Of a stretch of 64,000 nucleotides of DNA, positions 11,771 to 23,598 are shown one piece after another. Each line of letters opens with the position of its first letter. Positions within the stretch are counted from its first letter, which is position 1. Location: the NCBI RefSeq assembly GCF_028009165.1, contig NW_026611618.1, positions 2,108,001 through 2,172,000 of the forward strand, given 5' to 3'. The notes under the pieces are model-generated. The model made no database searches. It was not told where the DNA came from and saw only the letters and a list, made by a program, of their open reading frames with translations. The position numbers and the translations under genes were made by a program. The stretch comes from Akanthomyces muscarius. Lineage: Eukaryota; Ascomycota; Sordariomycetes; Hypocreales; Cordycipitaceae.

Positions 11771-12094
11771 ATGTAATGTATTATATTATATTTTGGATAG
11801 ACTGGATATAGAATCACAGACATGCACACAGGGAAACTATCAACACCAAACGGCGTTAGAAGCTCTGCGTCGGCTCTTCCATTCATCTATTCATCAACGT
11901 GACTCTTGTCCGCCACATCTACGCGCCGCTAGGTCGTACAGTAGACCGTTAAAAGATGCTACCCAAATGACATGTTTCCTCCGCCGCCGCGGTGAAGGCC
12001 TTCCCGAACTCCATTGCTTTGACCCCCGTCTAGAGCGTTTCGACTTCTGGTCTAATTTTCGTATGCTTTATCGTTATCGTGGGTATTGTGTATT
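11771..12094. other. Convergent 3' region of swf1 and aha1
   Basis: About 320 bp of AT-rich 3' sequence between two stop codons. No gene is seen. Confidence 0.6.
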
Positions 12095-13229
12095 TTACAG
12101 AATGGTACCGAAACTATGATATGTTAGCAAAATGGATTTGTTGTACAGTAGCAAGCAATGGCGTACCCAAAAGTGGTCTTGATACTCTTGACATAGTACT
12201 CAAGCCAGTTTCGCTTGGTAACTTCCTCTTGGCCAACGGGGACACCATCCCAGGTAACTCTCATGACGGTAACATGGTCGACATCATTTTGGTCAAACTC
12301 AATCTTCAGCGTCGAGAAGTGCGACGCAGGCCACTGAGCCAGTCTCCATTTCTGGACAACCTTCTTGTTTTGCTCAAGCTCAACGTATTCGCCCGAGACG
12401 TTTCCGCCAAAGAGCTCAAACTTGCCGCCCTGCTTGGCGCCGTCAAAGACCTTGGGAGGCGAACGCGTGAAGGCAGCAATACGCTGAGGATCAATGAAGG
12501 TCTGATACAGCTCCTCGGCAGTCGTACGGAATTCTTCGTTATCGGTGACAGTCGTGGTATTCACGACACCTCCAGCACTAGTCTTTGAGGCAGCAGTGGA
12601 TGCAGGCTTGTTCTCACTGCCTGGCGGGTTGTACGTTTTCGGTGTGGAGAAGCCACTGGAAGGGTTGGAGCCGGCGGCGTGCTGAATGTCTCTACCATGC
12701 TCGGCGATGAGAGCAGGGGCAAGCTTTTGGAACGCCTTACGGAGCTCGGGGACTAGCTTCGTACGCACGAGATCCCTGATGGGTTGCTTTTCTTTCGATT
12801 CGGCGAAGACGTCAATATCGAACTACGAACACTTTAGCACGTGGCGAATTCTACGGCGACCGGATATCTACTTACAACATACTCATCTTCCTCGGTATCG
12901 TGGGCGATCTCGGGTACGGTGATGGTGCCCGAAACGTCGTCAGCATCGGGAGCAGAGCCTACAAAGGATTAGCTACAGCGACAACTACAAGTCGGAAAAT
13001 ACTAACCAGAGTACTCGAGAACAAGCTTCACGTCGAAGATGGTGATAACCTTGCCTTTGCGTTGGCTGACATCAACATCACCATCCATAGACTGAATCTT
13101 GCTGATATTGGCCTTGACGTCTCCATTCTCGGCTTCCAGCTGCAGGAGGTTCTCCTCAAACCATTCCTTGGCCCAGGCAGAGACATCCTTGTTGACCCAA
13201 TGCCAGTTATTAGGGTTGTGCAGGACCAT
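12095..13229 (-). CDS. aha1: Activator of Hsp90 ATPase (Aha1)
   Basis: Exons 13229-13007, 12958-12876, 12822-12167 and a final exon of only 19 nt (12113-12095) join to 326 residues. The last intron is needed to end the protein in the family form (TTFGFGTIL); reading through gives an unrelated tail. It has a GCTAAC branch site. The N-terminal domain (HNPNNWHWVNKDVSAWAKEWF) binds the Hsp90 middle domain. A Ser/Ala-rich linker (about residues 145-185) leads to the AHSA1/START-like C-terminal domain (RTTAEELYQTFIDPQRIAAFTRS). The protein is a cytosolic co-chaperone that stimulates Hsp90 ATP hydrolysis. A donor-like GTAAGT near 13,485 on the same strand suggests a 5'-UTR intron. Confidence 0.93.
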
Positions 13230-15799
13230 CGTGAGTTGTTGTGAAAGGGTTCGGATCGAAGATCTGACAGAGACCAGTTAGTCAATTGTTACACTGAGTC
13301 CATGTCAAGAAGAATCGATTGAACAAGCGCATGTCAGAAAGGGTCTTAAGACCACAGCAATTTTGGTCATCAAGGAAGGGAGTACAAGTCACTCTATGAC
13401 TGGTGCCAGCTTGGGTTTCATCAGGATGCAGCGGGTTTTGAACGAGATCAATGAATAAAATGCAGATGATAATCACTTACGGTTTCAAATAGCGAGATTG
13501 ACGACAGTGGCAGCGACGATATGCGTTGAGATGCAGGAGCAACAGCAAGCTGAGCACGAGGGGAAGTGAAAAGAAGAAAGATTGAAGAATCCTCTAGAAT
13601 TTCAACAGCTTGTGCCCCCACTGCCAACCAAAGTGGGGCGCTGCCTTTTTCCGCCCAGCGCCGGGTCGCCGGTATCTGCCAGAGCTCCAATTGCTCTGTC
13701 GGCAAGCAATACATGGTTGCCATTGAAGAATGTGCAGAGTGGCAGTCACAGTGCAAGAAAAAAATCGGAAAAGCTTAACCACGAATAGGCCGCGGCCAAG
13801 TTTTGACGAACCGTCGCTACCGATTAGCGTAAAAAAAAAAAAACACCCGGCAGACAAACACCGACACGATGTGTCCTGGATCGAATAGTCGCAATATGGG
13901 GGATGATGCAAGAACAGGAGAGAAGGGCAAATAACAAAATGGAGAGAATATATAAACACTCAGCTCGCAGGCGAATTCGCGTCTTCTACAAAGTAGCTTC
14001 ATCTGCCACGACAGGCTGCAACACGATGACTGAGAACAAGCGGCGCGCGGCGACGAGTTGGAAGGAGAAGTTGAGACAAGGCCACTAGCTCGATTAATCT
14101 TTACCAAATGAGACATAGTACCGAAACTCACAATCAGTGTCGGCAGATTAGTTGTGCAAGATACAAAACCAGAGAACCGCTCCACAAGCTGAAGCGTGCA
14201 GCCTGGCAAGAGAATAAAACCGGGTAGCATTATGCAGGTATAAAAATAGTACCAAGACACTGACCATGGCACGCAATAGCCTAGGTACCACAGAAGGAGA
14301 GTTGGCCACTGTGTCACTCAACCAAAGTACACGCTTGCCGGAGCGGCGAGCTTCAATCCAGCGGTGGATTCTGAGATGGAAACATGCCACGATGCTAATA
14401 CACCACGGTGAGCCCCGCTCCCCAAAGCTTGGCTCTGTCTTTCGATTCAACCTCCCGGGAATTCATGATGGAGCGACTGGTTGCATGGACAAGCCATACA
14501 AATGCTGTGGTTAAGCGCCGAGCAACCACACTACAGCTGCGTCATCCACAGTAGTGGCCAATCAAGACGCAGCACAACAGGCTTGACAGTGCTGGTGCAA
14601 GTCGCCCATGGACTGTCAAGGCAGGGGTCTCTCGCACTAGTCGCTATCCTACTGGGATTAGGATTCAGTCGACGGACTGGGAATTCTTCGACATCAAAGG
14701 CCTCGGATACTTTTGAAAGGGCGGTCATGCCGGTTTGAAGATGGCGATGGCAGCGATGGTAGTTTGAGGCGGTTGCGACAACTAATACACTGTTGTACAA
14801 GCGGATCTCGCTCCCGGTTTATCGTGTTTAGCGGGCGATAGAAACGATGTTCAGTTGTGTCGCACCGATATGAGCGGCTTGCGGCAGGTGGGCAGCCAAA
14901 TTCAGCACGCCATAGCAATGCTGAGCTCGTCTCTTGAGACATAGATGGAAGGATTGACAAGAAGAATGGAGAGCTCTGCAGTCGAGTAGTTGGAACACTA
15001 ACTGGAGCACCTCTGTGTGTAATAAACCCGACGATAGCAACAGCCGGCGGCCCCAGCCTCTTTCCGTGCTCTTTCTCGACTGGTCAGATTTCACACTTTC
15101 AGCCTACTGCAGCATCCGATATGTTGTGCCGCATACCACAAAAGCCCCTCTCTTGATGCTCTTGTCGGAGCTAGCTGCGCGCGGGTGTGCTTCAGGCCAC
15201 CCTCCTCTTCGGTCTACTTCACACGCTCTAGACAGGGGCATGCAGCACCAGCCACACCCCGGCATTGCGCAAAACCCGCTGCGCGTGTCGTCCGAGAACT
15301 CCCCGCGCATTGTTTGTGTAAATTGTTCTCCTACGTTGCTCCCAAAGTACTACCATATCTTTACCGCCTCGTTGGTTCGCACTCAGCCCCTCCCTCACCC
15401 TCCGAGCTGTGAGTCCGAGGTCGTAAGACAAGTCGTTTTCTCCTGCATGCGCCAAGGACCGACGCATCTTGCTGGAGCCCAGGCCCCCAGATCGCGCAAA
15501 TGCATTCGAGACAGAAATAGCGACAGAGAGCTCGCCCCGTAGCCTGCCTGGGCCAGCCACAACGTGTCTTGTCCTTGTGAGTGGCCACGGCCTGCAGCAG
15601 GCAGAATCCACTCTCCCAACGCCGTCGCCCGCCGCATCGTTCGCCCTGGTCGAGGCTGGTTTTCCCTCCTGACTCGACCTTGACACAATTGGCAAAGAGG
15701 TTTCTATCTTTGGAACCAACCTGGTCCCGGCGACGACAAGCTCAGCCCATCTTCTGACTGTGGGCGGCTGCGGCTGCGCGCGACCGGGCCCCGTCCAAA
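13230..15799. other. Divergent upstream region of aha1 and the large proline-rich gene
   Basis: About 2.6 kb without a convincing gene. Many short frames overlap on both strands and none resembles a known family. The last 800 bases before 15,800 are pyrimidine-rich in places, as in fungal promoters and 5' leaders. 5'-UTR introns are possible on either side. Confidence 0.55.
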
Positions 15800-18700
15800 A
15801 TGGCCTCTCCCCGCGACCCAGCCCGCCTGCGCCAGGGCCTCAACCCGCTGACTACCTCTGCTCTTGGGTCTCACGTCGGCCAGCAGCACGCTACGCCTAT
15901 ATCTGCCATCTCCATGGCCTCGTCGCACGTTCTGTCGGCACACACTCCTGTGAGTGCTCTTCAGCCATACAATCCCCAGGAGTGGGTGCCGCCCGGTGCG
16001 CCGCCGATGCCAGAGAGACAGGTCCAGTACGCCTCCGAGGCGCAAGGTGAGCTTCCTTCAGATCTTCTTCTGAATATCCCGTAAGAATGAATTGTTAATC
16101 TATCGTAGCCCCGGCGCCGCCTCCTCCTCCATATAGCCCGCCCAGGAGTCGACAGCAGCGGCCTGTCAGTACGGCCTTTGAGCATGCACTGGCGCCCATG
16201 TCTACGCCGTCGCCAAGAATGACTTCCAACTTGACGATGCATCATGCTTCACCTGAACCTCTAGCAAACCCTTCATTTCCCCCTCCTCCCGGCACCGGCG
16301 GCCGTGGAGGTTCTCGCGACCGCCGATTCGGCCTGCCTTCCCTCGGGCGACGGAAAGAACCAGAGCAGCAACAGGCCGGTCCGTCGGATGCACATGCTGC
16401 TGCTCACGCTCGACGAAGCATGGGCCCCATGTCATTCTACGCTCCTGAGCCTCAGCGCCCGATTGCTGGTCCGTCTGCCGATGGACTGCCTCCTGCAGCC
16501 CGAAGAGCGGCATCGACTGGCGCTATTGACACTCCGACGTCTAATCGATCGCGCTCGACGTCGCAAACGAGGTGGGCGCCTGGAATGCCACTTCCACCTC
16601 CGCCTCCTGGACCACCGCCCTCGGGTTCTCGGTCGCAAAGCGTTCAAAGTGTAGACCGAAATGTGGTGCCGATAATTTCTCCGCCGACACGACGACCACC
16701 ACCCAGCGGCGTCACCTCGCTCGGCCCGGTTCCGCCGACACCTGCTGACTGGGTTGATACCGATACTCAGCATGCGCCTCCTCCACCCGAAAGACGGAGA
16801 TCTCCCGGCTTGGCTATTGACACGGAAGTCGCCAGAAGCTCTAACCAAGTGACAGAAGCCCTGGGTTCGGCATCTAGTACAGGGAGCCTCAGTCGGGCTG
16901 GAGCCGTTCGCCATGACAAGACGATTCTACAGCGTCGAACGGAAAGCCGGCACACCTCACACGGGTCTATCGATGCGGTCGCTCATCAAAATAGTATATC
17001 CGATATTGTTGTTCCCAACGCAGCGAACGGGCTGGGCAGACGACTCACCATCACCAAATCTACACCACGTAGTGCAGGTCGTCCAGAGCCACCACGTTCC
17101 GGCGATTCGGTAACGCTAAATGATTCACGAAATTCTACACCGAGGGGGCCGAATTCGGCGCAGCTGCCTGGACTCGAGACAGCGACACCTCCGTTTTCGC
17201 CTTACCAGAAGAAACCTGCCACTGCGTCCGGTCTCGTGTTGGCACCCAAAGCGCTGCCAACTCCGCCACCTCATCAAAGATCCGGCTCCGGCTCTCAGCC
17301 GAGAGACTCATCTAGGCCACCACCCTCTGCAGGTACGACCGCCTCGAAACAAGCCATAACACTGCAGACAGCAGATCAGTTTGCCGCCAGCACCATTGAG
17401 CGTTTTCGAACCTTTGCAGCACAGGAAACAGCCGCTGCTTCTGATGCCGATCGAGTACGTTTATTCGCTGATTTTATCGTAAACGAATCGAGGATAAGAC
17501 GAGAACGTTATGCTAGTGCGATTGGCGAAATGGGATCAGAGATTTTTGATCTAACCAGAGACCTGTTTCGGCCTATGGTCAATTCTCGGCGAGCCTCTGC
17601 TACTTCACAGGACTGGACGCCCAGCTCAGCTGGTCCCACCCGTTCGCAGCTTGAGTCGAGTGAGGTGAGCTCAACAAGTGATGGGGTGTCTACTTCAGCT
17701 CCGACTTCTGCAGGGTTTTCTCACTCGCCGACAACAAGTGTGACTGGTAACCAAAACTATGGAGGCACCAATTACATGCCGTCTCTGTCGCCTATCTTAA
17801 GCATGAGTGTCAGCGATAATCACGAAAACAGCTCGCGTGGCAGACCACCCAGCCGCTGGTGGGAGACAGATTCGAATGGAGATCCTGCCCGAGTATGGGA
17901 AAGGTCGAAAAGAGAGTCGAAATACATGGGTGTATCAAAGGAACAGTGGGCTGAAGAAAGCACGGAGACTACTGGAGCGGGTGAGGGATCATCCTCCCAA
18001 TATCCTCCCGAAAAGACCGGATGGCATGAGCAAGACGAGCCCAGCTGGACGCCACAGCCACAACGGTTTTCGACCAACTCGACTGATTCCACGTGCTCTC
18101 CGGCTACAAAGACTGAGGGCCTTGATGTGTCTCGTTTGGTCACAATGCCGCCGCCGTATCCACGTCATCACCCCGCTGTGAATAATAATCATCCCGAGCT
18201 CACAGAAACAAGAACTGCGGTCCGAGGCTTGAGTGAGCTTGGTGAGATGGACGACACAAAAGAGAAGTTTGCACTGGCGAGCTCCAAGCGACGCGAAGAT
18301 TTCGCAACAGCCACGGCCGAACGTCGTAGGGCTTTGAGAGAGAACCTGCAAAAGGAATTAGGTGCGGGCAACATTGGATACGCAGATGCTGCTGTCATCG
18401 AGGCGGATTCCGAAGCACAGGAAAGAGATAAGGCCAAGGAATTGGAAAAGAAGGAATACGAGCACTTTCAAAATGGTGTCATCGTGCCATTGAACGAGCT
18501 ACTCAGTGTGCGCATAGCCAAGGCAACGGAGCTTTTTGACAATTTGGCCAGTCAACTGTTTGGCAGCGGTCAAAACGATGCCGACATGCCTCAGGAAGAA
18601 GGAGACGATAGGCCAGAGCTTCTTGAGAAGCTTACCCTTCTCAAATGGATTTTTGAGACTCGGGAGTTTCTGCACAGGACCATTTTCGACCTTTTGACGG

Positions 18701-19425
18701 ACCGCAACGCTAGGTACCGCGACGTCGTTCTCACACCCTATCGATTGTCTGGTAATACAGAGAAGCTCAAATCTGCCGAGGAGTTTTTTGCCGCTGATGC
18801 CTCCAATCGCGAGAATGCTTATGCAAATGAGGTCCTCAACCGCGCTCGCGAATTCCGTTCCGTCGTCGACTCTGCCGTACAGCGTGGCGTTGCACTACAA
18901 CTGTCTGCTTTCTGGGACATTGCACCTCCGCTTCACGGCCTGGTAGACAATATCCCGCCCAACCTGGAAGGCTTCGAGATTCAGATTCCGCCTAGCGAAT
19001 TCGACGAGAACCCGGCCTATCGCGATCACCCCTTACAGTACCTCTTTAGTCTGCTACTTCACGCGGAGAAGAGTACCTATCAGTTTATCGAGTCGCATAC
19101 GAACCTGCTTTGTCTTTTGCATGAAGTCAAGGAAGCGGTTGTCAATGGCAAGGGACGCGTACTGGAGACGCAGCTTCAAGAAGCTGATGGCACACCAATC
19201 ACTGCAGAGACGAGAGTGGCTCGCGCGCAAAAGATGCGCCAAGATGAGGGGCGCCGGCTTACGGCAGACCTGCAGGAAAAGGTACGCGAGGTGCAGGAGC
19301 AGTGGAACAATGCACTGGGCGAGGAACTCAAGAACGTCAAGGAGCGCACACGGGAATGGCTCCTTGAAACGGGCGGATGGGATGAGACGCTGGAAGAAGG
19401 CGATTTCGGGGCGCGAGAAGAATGA
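15800..19425 (+). CDS. Large proline/serine-rich protein with a helical C-terminal half, function unknown
   Basis: Exons 15800-16046 and 16109-19425 give 1187 residues; the GTGAGC donor and GTAG acceptor keep the frame. The N-terminus (LQPYNPQEWVPPGAPP) is followed by polyproline stretches and about 400 residues of low-complexity Ser/Pro/Thr sequence with basic patches, suited to SH3 or WW partners. A helical module lies near residues 500-575 (FAASTIERFRTFAAQETAAA, GSEIFDLTRDLFRPM). Charged coiled-coil-like segments lie near 795-850, and an ordered helical region fills about 860-1187. No signal peptide or membrane segment is seen. I do not recognise a named family. The organisation suggests a cytoskeletal or membrane-trafficking scaffold, but that is a guess from composition. 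Confidence 0.82.
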
Positions 19426-20073
19426 GGCGGCCCCTATATTACACAGATACATTGCGCGCATGTGTACATTCTCATGCATGTTGATACCCACGGAACTTTG
19501 GAACTATTTGAAGATTGATATTGACGGCCGGACTCACTCACATTACCATATTATACCATTTGAACAGCACGACATCTTCAGATCAGTAAATACAATAATG
19601 CATGTGCTGTGATGTACGTGAATGGACTAGCTTGTACGGCACGGTCTATTGAGGGCAGAGACACGTTCTGGGAAATCTGATGTGCATCCGGCTGACAATG
19701 CCGAGCTCACCCGCATGATGCTTTCAAAGCAGTTGTGCAGCTGTAGCGGTCGATGAAAGACGGACACGGACGCTTACGAGATGTGAACGACTGCGATGCA
19801 AGTAAGCACAAACGGCGGGTGGGTGCGTAGCGTATGGATTCGAGCTAATGAAGACACAAAGCTGTTACTATGAAAACTTTTGATCCATACATGATACATC
19901 GTATATTATTATCTCCCCATCACTTCACCGACTTTCGCAGTCTTGTAGGAAGCCATTTCAAAGGCTTGCGTAAAAGGCTGTAGCTCGCATCGCATTTGAC
20001 AAGTGATATGATCCCTTTCCTCTCTACTATATGCACATACCAAAACAAGATTCTTTGAGAAAGACCCTGAACC
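19426..20073. other. Intergenic region
   Basis: About 650 bp between a 3' end and the start of a small secreted-protein gene. It is AT-rich around 19,860-19,910. No gene is seen. Confidence 0.55.
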
Positions 20074-20580
20074 ATGAAAACCTTCGCCGTTGCCACCCTC
20101 GCCGCGCTCCTCGGCAGCAGCGCCCAGGCCGCCGTCGCCCAACCCCGTCCCAGTTCCAGGAGCTGTCCCTCGGCGCGCCGCAGGACGTGCTCGCCGGCGA
20201 CTACATCAACATGTGGTTCCGTCTGAACATTGACCAGTTCCAGGCGCCGCACGCCGCCTTTTCCGAGGACGCGTGGGTCGTGTACGGCGCCGAGACGTGC
20301 CTCCATTTTCGGATAACCTGTACTCGAGCTTCCACACCTATCTGAGTACGTCCAAACTTGTTTCTTGCTTCTCCCGACTTTTGTATATGGGATGGAGAGC
20401 AGTAGGCTAACAGAAAGGGCTCGGGGGGCTGTAGAGAACCATACGGGTGCGGTGGCCGGCACGGATCTGTCGTGGTGGGTGGTGGATCTCTACATGAACA
20501 CGGCCAAGGCGGGCGGTTATTACCACGGTAATGATACGAGCGTGAGCCACTCGAGGGTTTTCAATGCCAAGTCGAAATAG
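20074..20580 (+). pseudogene. Small secreted protein gene with two apparent frameshifts
   Basis: The ATG at 20074 opens a clear signal peptide (MKTFAVATLAALLGSSAQA). The following protein-like sequence is found in three successive frames. The first break is at a C-run near 20,141-20,147, leading into FQELSLGAPQDVLAGDY. The second is at a C-run near 20,300-20,304, leading into PFSDNLYSSFHTYL. Each is explained by one missing base. A good intron (GTACGT donor, CTAACAG acceptor, about 20,347-20,415) then joins to the last exon (ENHTGAVAGTDLSWWVVDLY), ending at 20580. The conserved look of the pieces shows this was recently a gene of about 140-150 residues. No family name is recognised. Sequencing error at C-runs is the alternative to real decay. 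Confidence 0.6.
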
Positions 20581-20930
20581 AGAACGAGGGGAGGCCTCCG
20601 TCCGTCGTCGGGATTGGGTTGTATATACCAGATGGTCTGTTCCACAGCGCACAGCGGCAACTTCTTGAGCAAGCGATGCAAGCGGGTATTGTATTTCGAC
20701 AGCCTTTCTGGCTGCGTATATCGTACAGTCGCAATATTCTGTTGCCCCCAACAATTTAATGTACAATTTGCTCCTTTTTCCATCTCAATCCGTATTTTGT
20801 GAACCCCCTCCCCTCGCAAGTCTCGTCGTTGGGTCCTTGCATTCGACAACGTCGCCCTGCGTGGGCTGCACCTCCATCGCATGTCTGCATCGCCGTAGTT
20901 GTCCGTATCGAATTCTCGCTTTTCTGCTCT
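20581..20930. other. Convergent 3' region
   Basis: 350 bp between the small secreted-protein remnant and fmc1, with nothing gene-like. Confidence 0.55.
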
Positions 20931-21254
20931 TCACAGCCGCCCCTTGATCACATCAGGCAGATCCATGCCGACCCTCCGGGCCGTCAGGCGCACGCGCTCC
21001 GTCTCGTCCATGTCCATGCCAGGGTTGTAGCGCTCCAGAAGCGTCGCGTACGTGCGCTGCGATCTCAGGTAGGTGACCAGCTCGGCGGCCACCACGGGCG
21101 AGGCGCCGGCGGCGACGGCGCCCTCGTGGCCGGAGAAGCTGGCGCGCAGCTCGGCGCGCAGGGGGTCGCGCGGCGCCGCGAGGATCGGTCGCGGAGGCAG
21201 CTCGCGCAGGATGGCGCGGTAGAGGGATCGCAGGTGCGCCGGGGACGTCGTCAT
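20931..21254 (-). CDS. fmc1: Mitochondrial ATP synthase assembly factor Fmc1 (LYR-type)
   Basis: A single exon of 107 residues. The N-terminal LRSLYRAILREL is the LYR-like helix of complex 1/LYR proteins. The C-terminal pattern (TYLRSQRTYATLLERYNPGM, followed by ETERVRLTARRVGMDLP) is characteristic of Fmc1. Fmc1 acts in the mitochondrial matrix with Atp12 in assembly of the F1 sector, mainly under heat stress in yeast. The start is the only in-frame ATG and the length fits the family. Confidence 0.85.
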   Translation of the reverse strand: MTTSPAHLRSLYRAILRELPPRPILAAPRDPLRAELRASFSGHEGAVAAGASPVVAAELVTYLRSQRTYATLLERYNPGMDMDETERVRLTARRVGMDLPDVIKGRL

Positions 21255-21627
21255 GATCAGATTGTGTATGTGTGTGTGTGTGGTGTTGTGGGTGTGCTTG
21301 ATGGCGAAACGACGGTGTTGGTGGTTCGACGAGATAGATGGAAGTGTTCAGGGCCGCCTGGAAATTTTATCCACTCGCCCACCGAGCTCGGTTGTAGGTG
21401 TGCATGTCAACCTCACTACATTTATAAAAACATACACTTACGCTGTAGAAAACTGTCATTTTTTCCCGGGCTTGCCACAATCGTCCAATAGTATTTTCTG
21501 AAGTGGTAAATACGCATTTTACTAATAACTCATCCAGCATTCACTCAATGCACATGTCGCCAGTTTGTGTAAACGTCATTTCATTTCCTAGTCTATCTAC
21601 TCATAATTTGCAAATCATCAAACAGAA
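21255..21627. other. Intergenic region upstream of fmc1
   Basis: About 370 bp between the fmc1 start and the met22 3' end, with a TG-rich stretch (21,266-21,300) just upstream of fmc1. No gene is seen. Confidence 0.55.
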
Positions 21628-23058
21628 TTAAGCCTGGATGTTGAGGACCTCCTGTACAGCAGCAAGGACCTTGGCGTGCACCGGCGCGGGCGCGGCAACA
21701 ACGCCCTTGTTGTTGGCCAGCGTGCGGCCGGCGCCGAAGTCGAGGCGCTTGCCGTGAATATCGGTGACCTCGCCGCCAGACTCGCGGACAATAAGGTCGC
21801 CCGCGGCGTGGTCCCAGATCTTCTCCTGGTACGTCGCCTTGACGGGCAGGCGGAGGTAGATGTCGCCGGCGCCGCGGGCAATGGAGCCGTACTTGGCCTG
21901 CGAGTCCATACGGACGCTGGGCTCGGTGATGCCGAGCTTCTGCGAGATCTGGGCCTGGTCGCCGTGGGCCGAGTGCGCGGCCTCGACGCTCTCGCAAAAG
22001 GTCGCCTTGGTGAGGTCCGTCAGCGCGCGCATGCCAATAGGCTTGGGGTTCGCGAGCGCGGCCGCCGTCAGCGCGCGGCTGTTGGCGCCGTGGTGCTGCA
22101 CAGCGGCGAGCAGCACGCCGTGGCCCTCGGCGTCGGTCTGGTTGGCGCCGCTCTCGGCCGTCAGGCGCGCCGCGTCGTCGACGGGCAGGTTCGGGCAGCC
22201 GAGGACGCCGACCTTGACGTCGCCGTCGACCATGAGGCCGAGGCAGACGGCGTACTGGCCGCCGCGGAGGAAGCCCTTGGTGCCGTCAATCGGGTCAATG
22301 GTCCAGATGCGGCCGGTGCGGCCGCCCTGGCTGTTGCCCTTGTCAATCAGGTCCAGCATGGACTCGACGCTGGTGATGGAGCCGCCGAGGAGCGTCTCGG
22401 AGTCGGAGTCGGTGAGCTTGGTCGAGCGCACGAGCTCCCAGATGGTGTCGCGGAGGCTGGCGTCCTCGCGGAGCTGCGCGGCCTCCTCCTCGGCGACGAT
22501 GGCGTCGTCGGGGAAGTTGTGCTGCAGGGCGGCGATAATGAGCGCCTGGGCGCCAAAGTCGCCAATGGTGACGGGCGACTTGTCATTCTTGTCGACGGTG
22601 CCCTTGGCCTTTTCGTGGAAGACGCGCTTGGTGAGGATGGCGGCGCGCTGGACCGCGAGCTCGGCGATCTGGAGCTCGCGCTCGTACCGGGGAGCGACGA
22701 CCATTGTGGTGAAAGAAGAGGATGCCCGGTGGAGGAAGTGACCGGACAACTGGACAAGTCGTCGGGGAGAGATGAGGGAAGCTATGGCGGCGATGGCGGC
22801 GGCGGGGGGGGCAGCGGGGATCGGCGACGGCGGCGCTGTTGCTGCTGCTGTCGTCGGCGCGTGCTGGCTAATCAGTCCCGGCAGCGGTGATTGGGGGATC
22901 CAGAGGGCAAGAAGGAAGACGAGAGCAGGGAGGACGGCAAAGGCGATGCCGACGAGGAGCGGGTGACGGTAAGAGTGAGAGGTCCGGGGTTCGCGGGGCT
23001 CTTGGTGAGATGCGGGATGAGCAGGCATACATGCAAAGCTCTGTTCTGTCCGAGACAA
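21628..23058 (-). CDS. met22: 3'(2'),5'-bisphosphate nucleotidase (Met22/Hal2)
   Basis: The enzyme hydrolyses 3'-phosphoadenosine 5'-phosphate to AMP, removing the inhibitory by-product of sulfate assimilation. It is Mg-dependent and Li/Na-sensitive. The inositol-monophosphatase-fold motifs are present: IVAEEEAAQL (metal Glu), the IDPIDGTKGFLRGG loop, and WDHAAGDLIVRESGGEVTD near the C-terminus. The open frame starts at 23058 (476 residues). An internal Met at 22704 gives 358 residues, the normal family length (VVAPRYERELQIAELAVQRA). The 118-residue extension holds a hydrophobic segment (PLLVGIAFAVLPALVFLLALW) and an Ala/Pro-rich linker. It could be an anchor for a second isoform, or simply an open 5' leader. 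I favour 22704 as the main start. Confidence 0.9.
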   Translation of the reverse strand: MSRTEQSFACMPAHPASHQEPREPRTSHSYRHPLLVGIAFAVLPALVFLLALWIPQSPLPGLISQHAPTTAAATAPPSPIPAAPPAAAIAAIASLISPRRLVQLSGHFLHRASSSFTTMVVAPRYERELQIAELAVQRAAILTKRVFHEKAKGTVDKNDKSPVTIGDFGAQALIIAALQHNFPDDAIVAEEEAAQLREDASLRDTIWELVRSTKLTDSDSETLLGGSITSVESMLDLIDKGNSQGGRTGRIWTIDPIDGTKGFLRGGQYAVCLGLMVDGDVKVGVLGCPNLPVDDAARLTAESGANQTDAEGHGVLLAAVQHHGANSRALTAAALANPKPIGMRALTDLTKATFCESVEAAHSAHGDQAQISQKLGITEPSVRMDSQAKYGSIARGAGDIYLRLPVKATYQEKIWDHAAGDLIVRESGGEVTDIHGKRLDFGAGRTLANNKGVVAAPAPVHAKVLAAVQEVLNIQA

Positions 23059-23598
23059 TTAATATGGGCTCTCGTTGATGTAGTGTTACGGACCATCGGC
23101 CGATGGGTCCGATGCGAACGGAGTCTGACATACGAAAAAATTGCGCGACGTGAATGGTCTTGCGTAGTGGCAGCTTGGGTTCAACTCTGGAGTTGCGCAA
23201 TGGTGTGCTTCAAGTAGTGGGGTTCGCCAGCTTCGCCCGTCAGCCGTGTGCTTTTTGGCCCGGCTCCACGTGATGGTCAGCCAACACCATTGACTGTCAA
23301 ATTGAGGAGCGTGACGTTCCTTTTGTCCTCCATTTATTAAATATGAGGGTATGAACTACGTCCCTGGCCCCTGGGCACATGCTGCATCGTGGTAGCGGCG
23401 GCCTAGAGCTCGCCATGATGAAACTTATATGTATGCATCCATGTAAAAAGCTACAACAGAATATATAGTACAATAGAAGGGAGTGACCGCCCTTCTTTCC
23501 GGCTTGCCTGTTTCTCGCCAGCATCCAGCTATAAACAATACACAGAAGGCACCAATGCACCGCAGTGCATGTGCCCCCTCTCACGCAGCGCTTCTCCT
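23059..23598. promoter_or_regulatory. met22 upstream region with a TCACGTG (Cbf1-type) site
   Basis: This 540-bp region carries CACGTGA at 23267-23273, which reads TCACGTG toward met22. That heptamer is the Cbf1-centred element of sulfur-amino-acid genes in yeast. It lies about 210 bp from the upstream ATG and 560 bp from the internal one. The rest holds the 3' end of the ribosomal protein gene. Sulfur regulation of met22 is an inference. Confidence 0.4.

Noticed and set aside
21676..22890. A 404-codon open frame on the plus strand
   Set aside because: It is antisense to met22, has the Gly/Ala/Arg/Val-rich composition of a shadow of GC-rich coding sequence, and has no family motif.
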